DNA of 64,000 bases from positions 45,001 through 109,000 of the forward strand of contig JAXCGZ010005698.1 in assembly GCA_037179515.1 (NCBI GenBank). The letters are read 5' to 3'. The stretch comes from Halocaridina rubra. Lineage: Eukaryota > Arthropoda > Malacostraca > Decapoda > Atyidae. Made by a program: the position numbers and the translations under genes. Shown here in pieces: positions 30,195 to 50,881 of this stretch (its first letter is position 1; the number at the start of each line of letters is the position of its first letter). A model generated the notes under the pieces. The model ran no database searches. It was given only the letters and a program-made list of their open reading frames with translations, and had not been told where the DNA came from.

Positions 30195-31793
30195 GAAAGA
30201 TAGTATCTGTCAACCAGTATCTATCCTTCATCTTGAAAGCATGCTCTAGTTCAACCTGTTCCTAAGAAGGGTGACAGCTCTATTCCTTCTAACTACCGAC
30301 CTATTGCTCTAACCTCCTCTTTTGCTAAAGCTTTCGAAACTTTGCTTAATTCTCACCTCTTGAAACGCCTTGAATCTAACTCACTTATCTCTGATCACCA
30401 GTACGGCTTTTGCAAGGCAAGATCCTCTGGTGATCTCCTGTCCTATCTTACTCATGTATGGTCATCTTCTCTGAGGAACTATGGGGAATATTTTGTCGTC
30501 GCCCTTGATATCTCTAAGGCTTTTGACAGAGTCTGGCACAAGGCTCTGTTGGCCAAACTCCCTGCCTATGGCTTTACCCCTTCTTTCTATTCTCTGATTT
30601 CCAGTTTTCTTACTGACCGTTCTATATCTGTAGTTGTTAATGGCGCGACATCTAGCCCTTTCTCGGTTACCAGTGGCGTTCCACAGGGCTCTGTTCTTTC
30701 ACCTACTCTCTTCCTTCTCTTCATCAATAATCTTCTACAATCCCCATCTTCCTCTCTTCTTCATGCCTTTGCTGATGACTCTACCCTTCACTTTTCCTCT
30801 GCCTTTTCTTCACAACCTTCATCTGTTACTGGTAATCAAACTCATATTACTCTTTCTTCTACTCTTAACTCCAATTTGTAGAGAGTATCTGAGTGGAGCA
30901 CTCAAAATTTAGTTAAATTCAATGCCTCCAAGACACAGTTTTTGGCTATCTCTTTATCTTCTTCTCCTCCTGATAACACTATTGACTTCGAAACTAATGA
31001 AATTTACCCTCTTAACTCTATCAACATATTAGGAATCCATATAGCCTCTAACTTGTCTTGGAGGAATCACATAATCCAAATTTCTAAATCTTCATCCAAA
31101 ATATTGGTGTTTTTGTTTAATTTTCGTCATTACTTTTTCTCTTTGCAGTTACTTAAAGTTTACAAAGGCCTTATTCGTCCCTGCTTAGAATACTTCTCAC
31201 ACATCTGGGGTGCTTCTTCCTATACTAATCTTCTTGATAGGGCTAAATCTAAGGCAGTCAGACTCATTAATGATCCTTCTCTTACTTCTAACCTGGATTC
31301 TCTCTCTCTTCGCCGTAAGGTATGGTCCCTTTCGCTTTACTATCGCTACTATTTCCATCACTGCTCTGATGAGTTGGCGAGTTGCATCCTTCCTCCACTG
31401 CCGAGGCCGCGTAACACTCGCCAAGCGGCCTCATCTCACAGGTACTGTGTGGAGGTTTGTAGCTCGCAGATTGGTCAGTGCAGCGACTGCTTTCTCCCAT
31501 CTACCTCCAGACTCTGGAACTCTCTTCCTCCTTCTGTCTCTCCTAATTCTTATGACCTTTCATCCTTCAAAAAGCAGATCTATCATCATCTCAGAGCCTA
31601 GTCCTCCATATCTCTGGGTCCTCTGTACTGTGACTGCTTTTTTCTGGTTGACTTTTCCTTGTGTGACATTACCCTATCTCTGCCTTGTCCTTAACCATTT
31701 TCTTTTCCTCCGTCTTGGTATATTCTCGTGCCCGGGCCTTTATTGATGAGGGCAGTTTCTGCCTGTCCCAGTGTCACAGTCATTAAAAAAAAA
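30195..31793 (+). mobile_element. LINE-A retrotransposon, 5'-truncated, with poly(A)-like 3' end
   Basis: The youngest-looking LINE-A in the window and the only one on the + strand. It starts inside the RT region (KHALVQPVPKKGDSSIPSNYR near 30240) and ends with cattaaaaaaaaaaaagcac at 31780-31795. The 3' UTR (31610-31780) matches the low-coordinate ends of the minus copies at 1649, 18437 and 44608. Confidence 0.88.
30342..31601 (+). pseudogene. LINE-A reverse transcriptase and C-terminal domain
   Basis: Open frame 30342-30881 carries [38 protein letters not shown] and FADDSTLHFSS (active site FADD). A TAG at 30879-30881 interrupts it, and 30882-31601 continues in the same frame (SEWSTQNLVKFNASKTQFLA, INILGIHIASNLSW, GLIRPCLEYFSHIWG) to a stop after HHLRA. 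One nonsense change therefore separates two otherwise open halves. There is no endonuclease in this copy. Confidence 0.88.
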
Positions 31794-31929
31794 AAAGCAC
31801 TTCACTATGAAAAGCCTAAAAGGCAATTGGTGAATGTAACCGTAAATACTGATTTATGTTGCTGCATTAATTGAACATGTTTGTCACATTATGTTATATC
31901 TGATCATGGAAATAAAGCATTTATGAGAG

Positions 31930-32190
31930 TATACATGTAGATTTACTGGACATTAAATCCTCAATTTTGAGAAAAGCTTTGCCTGACTTGAGACCCCAAA
32001 AAGGGTCTTGTACCGCTTTGCAAAATTTCTCTTTGGAGGCCCTGCCCACTACCAACCTTTCTTCAATCAGACACTGAGTGTCTGACTTTAATCCTCTGTC
32101 CCCGTCTTCTAAGTACATTTTTATACATTCAAAGCAATTTCCACCTCTTTTTGCCATTAGTAACAATTTCGTAATAAGTCTCGTTGAATT
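31930..32190 (-). mobile_element. LINE-B internal fragment (copy 6)
   Basis: The minus strand reads AKRGGNCFECIKMYLEDGDRG followed by KSDTQCLIEERLVVG, corresponding to the segment just before the SSGVPQG box of ORF2. No tail and no 5' part; very diverged. Confidence 0.7.
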
Positions 32191-32279
32191 TATTAATCAA
32201 AGGTGCATTTACTTGTAATATTGTCAAGTATACTGAAAAGGAAAAATTTTGCTTTAATTAATAAGTATATATTTATATG

Positions 32280-33221
32280 AGGTACAGTTAGCATTGAGAA
32301 CAACGAAAGCTGGTAAAGCACCAGGGATAGATGGGTGTCATGCTGAATACTTCACAAAAGGTGGGGAGGCATTAGTAGAATGGATGGTTTGGTTGTTGAA
32401 TATATGCTTCCGGAAAGGGAGGGTCCCAGTTGATTGGAGGAGTGCATGTGTAGTTTCACTTTGCAAAGGGAAGGGAGATAAGTATGAGTCTAGTAGTTTT
32501 AGGAGAATTAGTTTGTTGAGCGTAGTTGGAAAAGTATATGGAAGAGTGTTAATCGAGAGAATTAGGAAAGGTCCTGAGAGACTGATTGGAGAAGAACAGT
32601 GTGGGTTCAGGAGAGAAAGAGGATGTGTGGATCAGTTGTTTGCGGTAAGGTAGGTGTGTGATAAGTTCTTGGAGAAAGGTAGGAACACTTTTTGGGCCTT
32701 TATGGATATAGAGAAAGCTATGACAGGGTAGATAGAGAGGAGTTCTGGATGGTGTTGAGACTGTTTGGAATAAGTGGAAGTTTGTTGAATGCGGTAAAGA
32801 GTTTTTACATGAATAGTAGAGCATGCGTGAGAGTTGGGAATGGTATGATTGATTCGTTTGGGGTGCATTTTGGGTTACATGAAGGCTGTGTAATGTAGCC
32901 ATGGTTGTTTAATGTGTATATGGATGAAGTGATAAGGGAAGTAAATGAAAGAATATCAGATAAAGGCTTGGAACTAGTGTGTGAGGATGTAAGGTTGTGG
33001 AAATTGAGTCAGTTGCTATTTATGGATGATACTGTACTGGTGGCTGATACTGAAAATGAATTGAATCATTTGGTGACTGTGTTTATTAGTGTGTGTGTGA
33101 AAGAAGGAAGTTGCGGGTGAATATTGGTAAAAGTAAAGTCATGAGATGCACGAGGAGTGTTAATGTTGGCAGATGGAATGTAGTAGTGACTAGAGATTTG
33201 CTTGAAGAAGGTGAGAGTTGT
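32280..33221 (+). mobile_element. RTE-like LINE, first half (interrupted by Tigger-like insertion)
   Basis: Encodes an RTE-type reverse transcriptase beginning at TTKAGKAPGIDGCHAEYF: VSLCKGKGDKYESSSFRRISL, EEQCGFRRERGCVDQLF, then after a frame change YDRVDREEFWMVLRLF, PWLFNVYMDEVIREVN and FMDDTVLVAD. FMDD replaces the usual FADD. It stops in the segment before the FKYLGS motif at about 33215, and this segment resumes at 35282. It is closely related to the element at 39597-42586. Confidence 0.85.
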
Positions 33222-33537
33222 AAGCACACTCAGCTCGTTTTTTATGCTTTGTTATAATACACGAAATTGGAATAACACCTCCAAAAAATAATAGTAAAAC
33301 AAAATACGAAATGTGCTAATAATGCCTGTGCAAAAAAATCGAAAAAAAAATATTCATTTTAGTAATTAAGAAACTGCCTCTGAGGGACTTTTCCACCTTG
33401 CTGCCATGTGCTTCAGTGTCTCTTTATCTAGCGTCCTGTGTGGATATATCGCTTGTTATAACTTTTTGTGGTAAGGTTTGTGTTTCCTGTGTGTTTTTTT
33501 TTTTTTTTGCAAATCTTATATACTGCAGGTATCCATC

Positions 33538-33630
33538 ATGGCCAGTAAACGTCCAGGAAAAGTCTGTGGAAGTACTTCTACTCCCAACAGAGTGAGAAAG
33601 GCAATAAACCTTGAAGTAAAAGTGCATTAA
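33538..33630 (+). pseudogene. Remnant of pogo-type transposase start
   Basis: 30 codons, beginning MASKRPGKVCGSTSTP and continuing NRVRKAINLEVK, then a stop. This resembles the start of Tigger/CENP-B-like transposases, where the helix-turn-helix should follow. Here the sequence instead jumps to gcattaagaacaaac, which also occurs in the element at 1-1129. That shared block marks the internal deletion point. Confidence 0.55.
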
Positions 33631-33659
33631 GAACAAACAGCAAACAAACTTGCCATATA

Positions 33660-34950
33660 ATATCGTCAAGGAAAAAGCCTCATCGTATATAGAGTGAGTA
33701 CACCTGTGTAATTGTTTAATTTTTTTTTTATATTTTTAATACCATACTACAGTATTATAAACAGTCGTTGCATAATTAAAAAAATTAGGTTTCTAGTCTT
33801 GCTTTTCATATTTTTTATGCTAGCTTTATTTATTTTTGCAGCTAGGGGCTGGTTGTTCCCACTTCCTCCTCTTCCCTTCCTTTTCCTACCGCTTATATCA
33901 CCTGCTCGTCATCTGTTGCTCACTGCATGTAGAGTGAGTAGAATGTATATAATATTTTTTATTTACGTCATCACTGTAATTCAGGCGTTGCATAATGAAA
34001 AAAATCTACTGTTCTAGTCTTGCTCTTATTATTTTTTTATGCTACAGTATCTTTATTTACTTTTGCAGCTAGGGGTTCGTTCTAACGCTTCCCCCTCCTC
34101 TTCTCCTACCGCTTAAGTCACGTGCTCGCCACCACCACGCTAGTTCCATGCCTGTTACTCAGCGAATATAGAGTGAGTAGAATGTGTTTTATATTATTTT
34201 TTACAGTAATTTAGGCGTTGCATAATGAAACAAATTTAGTTTTCTAGTCTTGCATTTGTTAATTGTTTCTAACGTTTGCAGATAGAAGTTTGTCCCCCTC
34301 TTCTAATGCCACTTATGTCAAGTGCTCACCGCCACCACGCTCATCCCATACATGTTGGTCACCTTATATAGAGTGAGTAGAATGTGTTTTATATTTTTTT
34401 GCTATATTAATTCAGGCGTTGCATAATGAAAAAATTTAGTTTTCTAGTCTTGCTTTTGTTAATTATTTCTTACGTTTGCAGATAAGGGTTCCTTCTCCTC
34501 TTCTTATACCGCTTATGTCAAGTGCTCACCGCCACTACGCTTGTCCCATACCTGTTGCTCACCGTATAATAGTGAATAGGATGTGTGTTATCTTTTTTTT
34601 TTTTACAGTCATTGTGGCAGTGCATAATGAAAATTATTTTTAGTTTTTTAGTCTTGCTTTTGTTAATTGTTTTTATTTTATCTTTGTTTACGTTTGCAGA
34701 TGGGGTTCGTTCCAACGCTTCCCCTCCCTCTTCCACTACCACTTACTTCTCATGCTCATCGCTACCACGCTCATCCCATGCCTGTTGTGCACCATACATA
34801 AAGTGAGTAGAATGTGTTTTACATTCAGGCATTGCAAAATGAAATTTTGGTTTTAGTTTTTTAGTCTTGCTTTGGTTATATTTTAATTTTATTTTATCTG
34901 TTTTCGCTTGCAGATAGAGGTTCGTCTCCCGCATCCTCCTCCTCTTCTCC
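33660..34950. repeat. Six tandem ~200-230-bp degenerate repeats
   Basis: The mark cataat(g/t)aaa recurs at 33771, 33991, 34221, 34422, 34623 and 34835, spacings 220, 230, 201, 201 and 212. Each unit contains ttttctagtcttgct, a T-rich stretch, cgtttgcagat, cctcctcttcn and ctcaccgccaccacgctc, then gagtgagtagaatgtg. Confidence 0.85.
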
Positions 34951-35281
34951 TACTGCTTAAGTTATGTGTTCACCGCCACCACGCATGTCCCAGTGTATAC
35001 CTGTTGCCCACCGCATAATAGAGTGGTTTAATTTGCTTTCTCTACAGTAAATCTGTATATCTTTTGTACTCTTCACTATATGCTTGTCAGTATAAATAGC
35101 TACAGGTCTTTCTGCTTTTCTTATCTTATATTTTTGGCATAGCTTGTCTATTTATGGTTGTGAAAAGTATCTATGGCCATTATCATTGTTTTTTATGGAA
35201 AATGACTAATCACATAATGCGATTTTTACATTACACGTCATTTCTGAGAACCTATCTTTGTGTTATTCCAAGAACTGGGTG

Positions 35282-36060
35282 TATATGGGGTCACATGTAT
35301 CAAGGAGTGGGCGAGTGGATGTAGAGGTAAATAACAGAGTTAAGGAAACTAGTAAATGTCTAGGTGTGTTGAAAAGTGTTATGAGAAATAGATATTTGGG
35401 AATGAATTCAAAGAGAAGGATATATGAAGGTGTAATTGTTTTGACAGCATTGTATGGAGCAGTCTTGGAATGCAAAAGAAGATGAAAGCAACAAGTTGAA
35501 TGTAATGGAGATGAGGTGTTTAAAAGGTATGATTGGTGTATCTATAAAAGATAAAGTAAGAAATGAGGATGTCAGTCAGAGAACGTGTAGGAATGAAGCT
35601 GTCGGATCAGAAAGTGCTGAGATGGTTTGGACACATGGAAACGATGAGTGTTGAACTATTAGTGAATAGTGAAGAGAGTGTGGAGTGTAGAAGTGAATGA
35701 AGTTAGGTCAAGAGGGAGACCTAGAATGAGATGGATGAATGGCATGAAAAGAGCACCGAATGCAAGTGGAATACCAGTGGAACAGGGAAGAGTGCGTGCA
35801 ATAGATTGGAATGAGTGGAGGAATATTGTTCATATATGATGCTGCCCAAATCGATTTCTCACACCTGTTAGCTCAGTGAACTGTGGTGAATTGGTGTGAG
35901 GGGAGTTGCCATGTGATGAAGCGGTAGGGGTAAACCAGCTGCAGCTGTCGGTCCACATTGTAGAATATCCTTTTTGCCTACCTTGTGGGTGACCCAAGCA
36001 GGGTGGAAGGAGGGAGATGGAGCAACCTTTTATCCCCATGGAGATGTGAGGAGTGGTTGA
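35282..36060 (+). mobile_element. RTE-like LINE, second half and 3' UTR
   Basis: Continues the interrupted element: VYMGSHVSRSGRVDVEVNNRVKE, LGVLKSVMRNRYLGMNSKRRIYEGV, then frameshifted MRCLKGMIGVSIKDKVRNEDV and a 3' UTR from about 35840. The 3' UTR ends where a LINE-B tail begins. Matches the C-terminal domain of the copy at 41750-42340. Confidence 0.8.
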
Positions 36061-36180
36061 GGTATAATTATCTAATTGTGATTACCTAATTGTGATTACT
36101 TAATTGTGTTTACGGGAAAGAGCCCAAAAGCTCGTATCTTCCCGTCTCCTGATCGGTTCCATTTTGTACTTAGTGATACT
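36061..36180 (-). mobile_element. LINE-B 3' tail only (copy 7)
   Basis: About 120 bases: three gtgattacctaatt-type repeats, then acgggaaagagcccaaaagctcg to tacttagtgatact, joined straight to satellite. Confidence 0.85.
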
Positions 36181-36679
<499 letters not shown>

Positions 36680-36723
36680 TTCTGTTCCGGTTTTACGTCA
36701 CGGACTCCCTTATCAAGCAAGGG

Positions 36724-39515
<2,792 letters not shown>

Positions 39516-39595
<80 letters not shown>
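39516..39595. repeat. (AT)n microsatellite
   Basis: 80 bases of AT between satellite and RTE element. Confidence 0.95.

Positions 39596-44523
<4,928 letters not shown>

Positions 44524-44607
<84 letters not shown>
44524..44607. repeat. (AT)n microsatellite
   Basis: 84 bases of AT between satellite and LINE-A, the same order as at 17913-18436. Confidence 0.95.
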
Positions 44608-44612
<5 letters not shown>

Positions 44613-45382
44613 TTTTTTTATGAGTGCGACAACTGGACAGGATAGATTAGAAAATTGCACTCATCGGGCCTGACCACTAAGTATGCATTAAGGCAAAGCA
44701 AAAATGAAAGCTTATGGACAAGGCAGAAATAAGAAAATTGTAAACAATAGGAAAAGACAGGCTAAAAGAGTAGTCGAAGTAATGAAGATTTAGAGATATG
44801 GCAGGATTAGGCCCTGTGGTGACAATAGATCAGCTTTTTGAAGGAAGATAGGTCATAAGATTTAGGAAAGACGAAAGGAGGAAGAAAGTTCCAGAGTGTG
44901 GTGATGAAAGGGTTGAAGCAGTTACTGCATCGACCAATCCACGAACTACAAATCTCCACATAGTACCTGTGAGACGAGGGTGCATGGCGAGTGATACAAG
45001 GCCTCTTCGTTGGGGAGAGAAGGAGCTCGCCAACCTATGAGATTCCATATGTTCGAACAGTATTCTAAGTAGGGACGGATGAGACTATGATAAAGCTTAA
45101 GAAACTGAAAAGAGGAAAGGCAATGCCAAAAACGAAACAGAATTCTCAATTTTTTAGATTCAGATTCCGAAATATGGATTATGTGACGACTCCAAGACAA
45201 GTTACAGTCTATCTGGATTCATATGTTAACAGAATTAAGAGGGTAAATTTCGATAATTTCGAAGTCAATAAGGTTATCAGGAGGAGAGGATAAAGAGATA
45301 GCCAGATATGGTTTTGTAGGAATTAACTCTAAATTTTGGGTACCCCACTCAGATACCCTCTGTAAATTGGAGTTGTGAGGTT
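44608..45382 (-). mobile_element. LINE-A 3' end, same structure as at 18437
   Basis: Starts gaaattttttttatgagtgcgacaactgg and ends ttggagttgtgaggttt. Minus-strand pieces include LTGTMWRFVVRGLVDAVTAS and LYHSLIRPYLEYCSNIWNL. Both boundaries match the copy at 18437-19210. Confidence 0.87.
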
Positions 45383-47966
45383 TGTGATTACCTAATTGTG
45401 ATTACCTAATTGTGTTTACGGGAAAGAGCCAAAAGCTCGTATCTTTCCGTCTACTGATCGGTTCCATTTTATACTTAGTGATACTTATCATACCTGTCCT
45501 TAAAACTATGGATTGAAATAGCGTTAACTACCTCCTCGCTTAGCGAATTCCAATTATCAACTACTCTTACACTGAAAAAGTATTTCCTTACATCCTGCAA
45601 AGAAGTTTTCTTACGAAGCTTCAAACTATGACCTCTAGTTCTAGAGCCATCCATATCAAAATATCGATCCCAATCCACTCTATCATAACCATGAAGGAAT
45701 TTAAAGACTGTCACCATATCCCCCCTCACTCTTCTAGGTTCGAGTGATGGTAAGTCTAATTCCCTCAGCCTCTCATCATAACTGAGATTGCGTATTTCTG
45801 GCACCAGTTTCGTGGCATGTCTTTGAACTTTTTCAAGCTTAGCTATGTGCTTTTTCAAGTGCAGATTCCAAAAGGGGGCTGCATATTCGAGTTTTGGCCT
45901 CACATAGGTTACATAAATATTTCTGAACATTTCCTTGTCCATGTGCCTGAAGGCTACCCTTACATTTGATAAGAATGCATATGCTGCCCTTACTATGCCA
46001 TTTATATGTATTTCTGGAGACAAATCTGCCAGTATGTTTACTCCTAGATCTCTCTCATTTTCTGTCTCTTGAAGTTGTATTCCAGCCACCGAGTAGTCAA
46101 GCTTGGGCCTTCTTGCACTTGTACCCATTCTCATTACCTTACATTTTGAAGTATTGAATTTCATAAGCCACTTTTCTGACTACTCATGCAGATTATTTAG
46201 ATCCTCCTGAAGTTCTCTACCATTGTTCTCGTTTTTTACTTTCTTCACAATCTTTGCATCATCTGCAAGCATATTCATGAATGAATTTACAGACTCTGGT
46301 AGGTCATTAACATATACAAGGAACAAAAGTGGCCCTAAAACTGAACCCTGTGGAACTCCACTACTAACTCTTCTCCATTCAGACACTGAGTGTCTTACTC
46401 TAACCCTCTGTTCCCTTCCTTCTAAGTAAGTTTTTATCCATTCCAAAACATTTCCACCTATTCTAACCATTGATTGCAGCTTCCTAATAAGTCTCCAATG
46501 TGGAACAGTGTCAAACGCTTTCTGGAAGTCTAGGAATATGCAATCTGCCCAGCCCTCTCTTTCCTGTAAGATTTGGCTTACCTCATCATAAAATTCTAAT
46601 AAGTTTGTTACTGTTGATCTACCTTCTCTGAAGCCATGTTGCCTCACTGACAAAAAGTTGAAGGATTCCAAGTGAAGAGAGATATGTTTCCTTAGTAGTT
46701 TCTCCATAACTTTGCAAACTATGTTGGTCAAGGAAACTGGTCTATAGTTCAGAGCCGTATCCCTCCTTCCCTTTTTGAAGATAGGTATCACATTTGCTTG
46801 ATTCCAGCATCTTGGAATCTCCCCCGACTACAGTGACTCCTTAAATATGATACTTAGTGCCACTGATATTGTGTTTGCGCATTTTTTAAGCACATGAGGG
46901 GATATGTCATCAGGACCTGTAGCTTTATGAACATCTAAATCCATCAGCGCTTTGCATACCTCTGTGGCTGTAAGGTTGATGTTCTCTAATACCGGTTCTT
47001 GAGCTTCTATCACTGCAATCTGAGGGGGTGGGGTATTTTCAACTGTAAATACTGACTGAAACTCCTTGTTCAATTCTTTGCAGATCTCTTCATCCGTCTC
47101 AGTGATGCTTCCATCCTCTCTCTTTAGCCTTAAAACCTGTTCTTTTACCTTCAGTTTTCCTCTGTATAAAGCTGTGGAAAAGCTTGGGATTTTCTTTAGC
47201 CTTCCTGGTGATGTCCCTCTCATAGTCTCTCTCTGCCTCTCTCCTTTTACTTAGGTAGTCATTTCTGGCTCTTTTGTAGGTTTGCCAGGCATTTATGTTT
47301 TTTCTCCTATACCTTTTCCAGCATTTGTCTCTCCACTCCTTAGCTCTTTTACACCCATTATCGAACCATTACTCTCTGGCATGAATTACACCTACTTTGG
47401 TGACAGGTATGCAGCAATCTACTATCTTCCCATATTTCTCACAAAAGATGTCATACATTTCTTGTACAGATTTGTTGTAAAATAAGGTTCTCCAGTCAAT
47501 AACTGCAAAAAGCTCATTCATTTTGATGTAATCTCCTTTCGGATAGTTCCTCCTCATGTCCTCAGTGCCTCTACTCTCATTCAGAATATCTTCAATGATA
47601 TACTCCATCAACAACACACAGTGGTCTCTCTTTCCAATTGGTGGTTCATACTCAATTTTTTCAATATCCAACACATTATCTGTGAACACTAGATCAGGTA
47701 GTGATGGCTCATCCCCACCCCTGGCCCTTGTTGGTTCCATTACATGTTGGTGTAGGAAATTCCCTTGTACACAATCTAGGAATCTTGCCCCGAATGAGTC
47801 CTCACCACTGTGTGGGTCAAGATTTATCCAATCAAAATCCAACAATTTTTTTCACGTGCCATGTTAACAACTGAGTTTATGACTTCAATAGTACCTTTAT
47901 GACTCTCCTCATAAACTTCAAGCCTATTTTGGTTCCTTGGTGGGTTGCATACAACATTTATTATAT
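45383..47966 (-). mobile_element. LINE-B, truncated in the endonuclease (copy 8)
   Basis: 3' tail at 45383, C-terminal domain 45475-46164, and RT 46180-46791 with FADD changed to LADD (Met-Leu-Ala-Asp-Asp). There is a shared TAG at 46180-46182, another TAG near 46826, a frameshift near 47165 and endonuclease at 47369-47845 with GKRDHC where SDH is expected. The 5' end is at 47966 inside the IIITV(V/L)YNPP segment, directly against the next copy's tail. Confidence 0.9.
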
Positions 47967-48940
47967 GTGCGTGTGAGTGTGTGATTACTAATTCTGATTA
48001 CCTATTTGTATTTACGGGAAAGAGCCCAAAGCTCGTATCTTCCCGTCTCCTGATCGGTTCCATTTTCTAGTTAGTGATACTTATCATACCTGTCCTTAAA
48101 ACTATTGATTGAGATAGCATTAACTACCTCCTCGCCTAGCGAATTCCAATTATCAATATTTCCTTACATCCTGCAAAGAAGTTTTCTTACGAAGCTTCAA
48201 ACTATGACTTCTAGTTCTAGACCCAGCCATATCAAAATATCGATCCCTATCCACTCTATAATAACCGTGAAGGACTTTAAAGATTGTCACCATATCCCCC
48301 CTCAATCTTCTAGCTTTGAGTGATGGTAAGTCTAATTCCCTCAGCCTCTCATCATAACTGAGATTGCGTTATTTTGGCACCAGTTTAGTGGCATGTCTTT
48401 GAACTTTTTCAAGCTTAAGTATGTGCTTTTTCAAGTGCGGATTCCAAAAGGGGGCTGCATCTTCAAGTTTTGGCCTCACATAGGTTACATAAACATTTCT
48501 GAACTTTTCCTTGTCCACGTGCCTGAAGGCTACCTTTACATTTGATACGAAGGCATATGCTGTCCTTAGTATGCCATTTGTATGTAATTCTGGAGACAAA
48601 TCTGCTAGTATGTTTACTTCTAGATCTCTCTCATTTTCTGTCTCTTGAAGTTGTACTCCAGCCACAGAGTAGTGAAGCTTGGGCCCTCTTGCACTTGTAC
48701 CCATTCTCATTACCTTACATTTGAAGTATTGAATTTCATTAGCCACTTTTCTGACCACTCATGCATACTATTTAGATCTTCCTGAAGTTCTCAACCATTG
48801 ATCTTGTTTCCTACTTTCCTCACAATCTTGCATCATCTTCAAATATATTCATGAATGAATTTACAGACTCTGGTAGGTCATTTACATATACAAGGAACAA
48901 AAGTGGCACTAAAACTGAACCCTGCGGAACTCCACTACTA
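47967..48940 (-). mobile_element. LINE-B tandem unit 1 (copy 9)
   Basis: First of the ~970-bp units. gtgattac mark at 47981. Holds only the tail, C-terminal domain and the end of the RT; carries the 20-bp deletion near 48156. Its 5' end is the ctccactactaact sequence that meets the next unit's GT run. Confidence 0.9.
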
Positions 48941-49910
48941 ACTGTGTGTGTGATTACCTAATTGTAATTACCTAATTATGTTTACAGGAAAGAGCCCAAA
49001 GCTCATATCTTCCCGTCTCCTGATCGGTTCCATTTTCTACTTAGTGATACTTATCATACCTGTCCTTAAAACTATGGATTGAGATAGCATTAACTACCTC
49101 CTCACCTAGCTAATTCCAATTATCAATATTTCCTTACATCCTGCAAAGAAGTTTTCTTACAAAGCTTCAAATTATGACCTCTAGTTCTAGACCCAGCCAT
49201 ATCAAAATATCGATCCCTATCCACTCTATCATAACTGTGAAGGACTTTAAAGACTGTCACCATATCCCCCCTCAATCTTTTAGGTTCGAGTGATGGTAAG
49301 TCTAATTCCCTCAGCCTCTCATCATAACTGAGATTGCGTATTTCTGGCAACAGTTTCGAGGCATGTCTTTGAACTTTTTCAAGCTTAAGTATGTGCTTTT
49401 TCAAGTGCGGATTCCAAAAGGGGGCTGCATCTTCAAATTTTGGCCTCACATAGGTTACATAAAGATTTCTGAACTTTTCCTTGTCCACGTGCCTGAAGGC
49501 TACCTTTACATTTGATAAGAAAGCATATGCTGCCCTTAGTATGCCATTTATATGTATTTCTGGAGACAAATCTGCTATTATCCTTACGTCTAGATCTCTC
49601 TCATTTTCTGTCTCTTGAAGTTGTACTCCAGCCACCGAGTAGTCAAGCTTGGGCCCTCTTGCACTTGTATCCATTCTCATTACCTTACATTTGAAGTACT
49701 GAATTTCATTAGCCACTTTTCTGACCACTCATGTATACTATTTAGATCTTCCTGAAGTTCTCTACCATTGTTCTCGTTTCCTACTCTCTTCACAATCTTG
49801 CATCATCTGCAACTATATTCATGAATGAATTTACAGACTCTGGTAGGTCATTTACATATACAAGGAAAAAAAGTGGCCCTAAAACTGAACCCTGTGGAAC
49901 TCCACTACTA
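48941..49910 (-). mobile_element. LINE-B tandem unit 2 (copy 10)
   Basis: Mark at 48950, 969 bases after the previous one. Same truncation point, same 20-bp deletion. Partial frame at 49123-49728. Confidence 0.9.
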
Positions 49911-50881
49911 ACTGTGTGTGTGATTACCTAATTGTAATTATCTAATTGTATTTACGGGAAAGAGCCCAAAGCTAGTATCTTCCTGTCTCCTGATCGGTTC
50001 CATTTTCTGCTTAGTGATTCTTGTCATACCTGTCCTTAAAACTATGGATTGAGATAGCATTAACTACCTCCTCGCCTAGCGAATTCCAATTATCAATATT
50101 TCCTTACATCCTGCAAAGAAGTTTTCTTACGAAGCTTCAAACTATGACTTCTAGTTCTAGACCCAGCCATATCAAAATATTGATCCCTATCCACTCTATC
50201 ATAACCATGTAGGACTTTAAAGATTGTCACCATATCCCCCCTCAACCTTCTAGCTTCGAGTGATGGTAAGTCTAATTCCCTCAGCCTCTCATCATAACTG
50301 AGATTACGCATTTCTGGCACCAGTTTTATGGCATGTCTTTGAACTTTTTCAAGCTTAAGTATGTGCTTTTTCAAGTGCGGATTCCAAAAGGGGGCTGCAT
50401 CATCAAGTTTTGGCCTCACATAAGTTACATAAAGATTTCTGAACTTTTCCTTGTCCACGTGCCTGAAGGCTACCTTTACATTTGATAAGAAAGCATATGT
50501 TGCCCTTACTATGCCATTTATATGTATTTCTGGAGACAAACCTGCTAGTATGTTTACTTCTAGATCTCTCTCATTTTCTGTCTCTTGAAGTTGTACTCCA
50601 GCCACCAAGTAGTGAAGCTTGGGCCCTCTTGCACTTGTATCCATTCTCATTACCTTACATTTGAAGTATTGAATTTCATTAGCCACTTTTCTGGCCACTC
50701 ATGCATACTATTAAGATCTTCCTGAAGTTCTCTACCATTGTTCTCGTTTCCTACTTTCTTCACAATCTTTGCATCATCTGCAACTATATTCATGAATGAA
50801 TTTACAGACTCTGGTAGGTCATTTACATATACAAGGAACAAATGTGGCCCTAAATCTGAACCCTGTTGAACTCCACTACTA
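49911..50881 (-). mobile_element. LINE-B tandem unit 3 (copy 11)
   Basis: Mark at 49920, 970 bases after unit 2. Same truncation point and same deletion. Frames at 50093-50698 and 50650-50841 ([18 protein letters not shown]). Confidence 0.9.

Larger units (their letters stand above)
33222..35281 (+). mobile_element. Tigger/pogo-like element with internal minisatellite, inserted in RTE
   Basis: The RTE frame breaks near 33215 and resumes at 35282, so this ~2.06 kb is an insertion. The right end (...cattctctgagaacctat-like, ending gggtg followed by TA 35282-35283) matches the element ending at 1129. An ATG at 33538 starts 30 codons resembling a pogo/Tigger transposase N-terminus. The interior is mainly six diverged ~200-230-bp repeats. 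The left boundary is approximate (a TA lies at 33222-33223), and its inverted repeat is not convincing. Confidence 0.55.

Noticed and set aside
33253..33275. ttggaataacac and its complement near 35265 as terminal inverted repeats
   Set aside because: The left copy lies ~40 bases inside the estimated boundary, and the pairing does not extend; may be chance.
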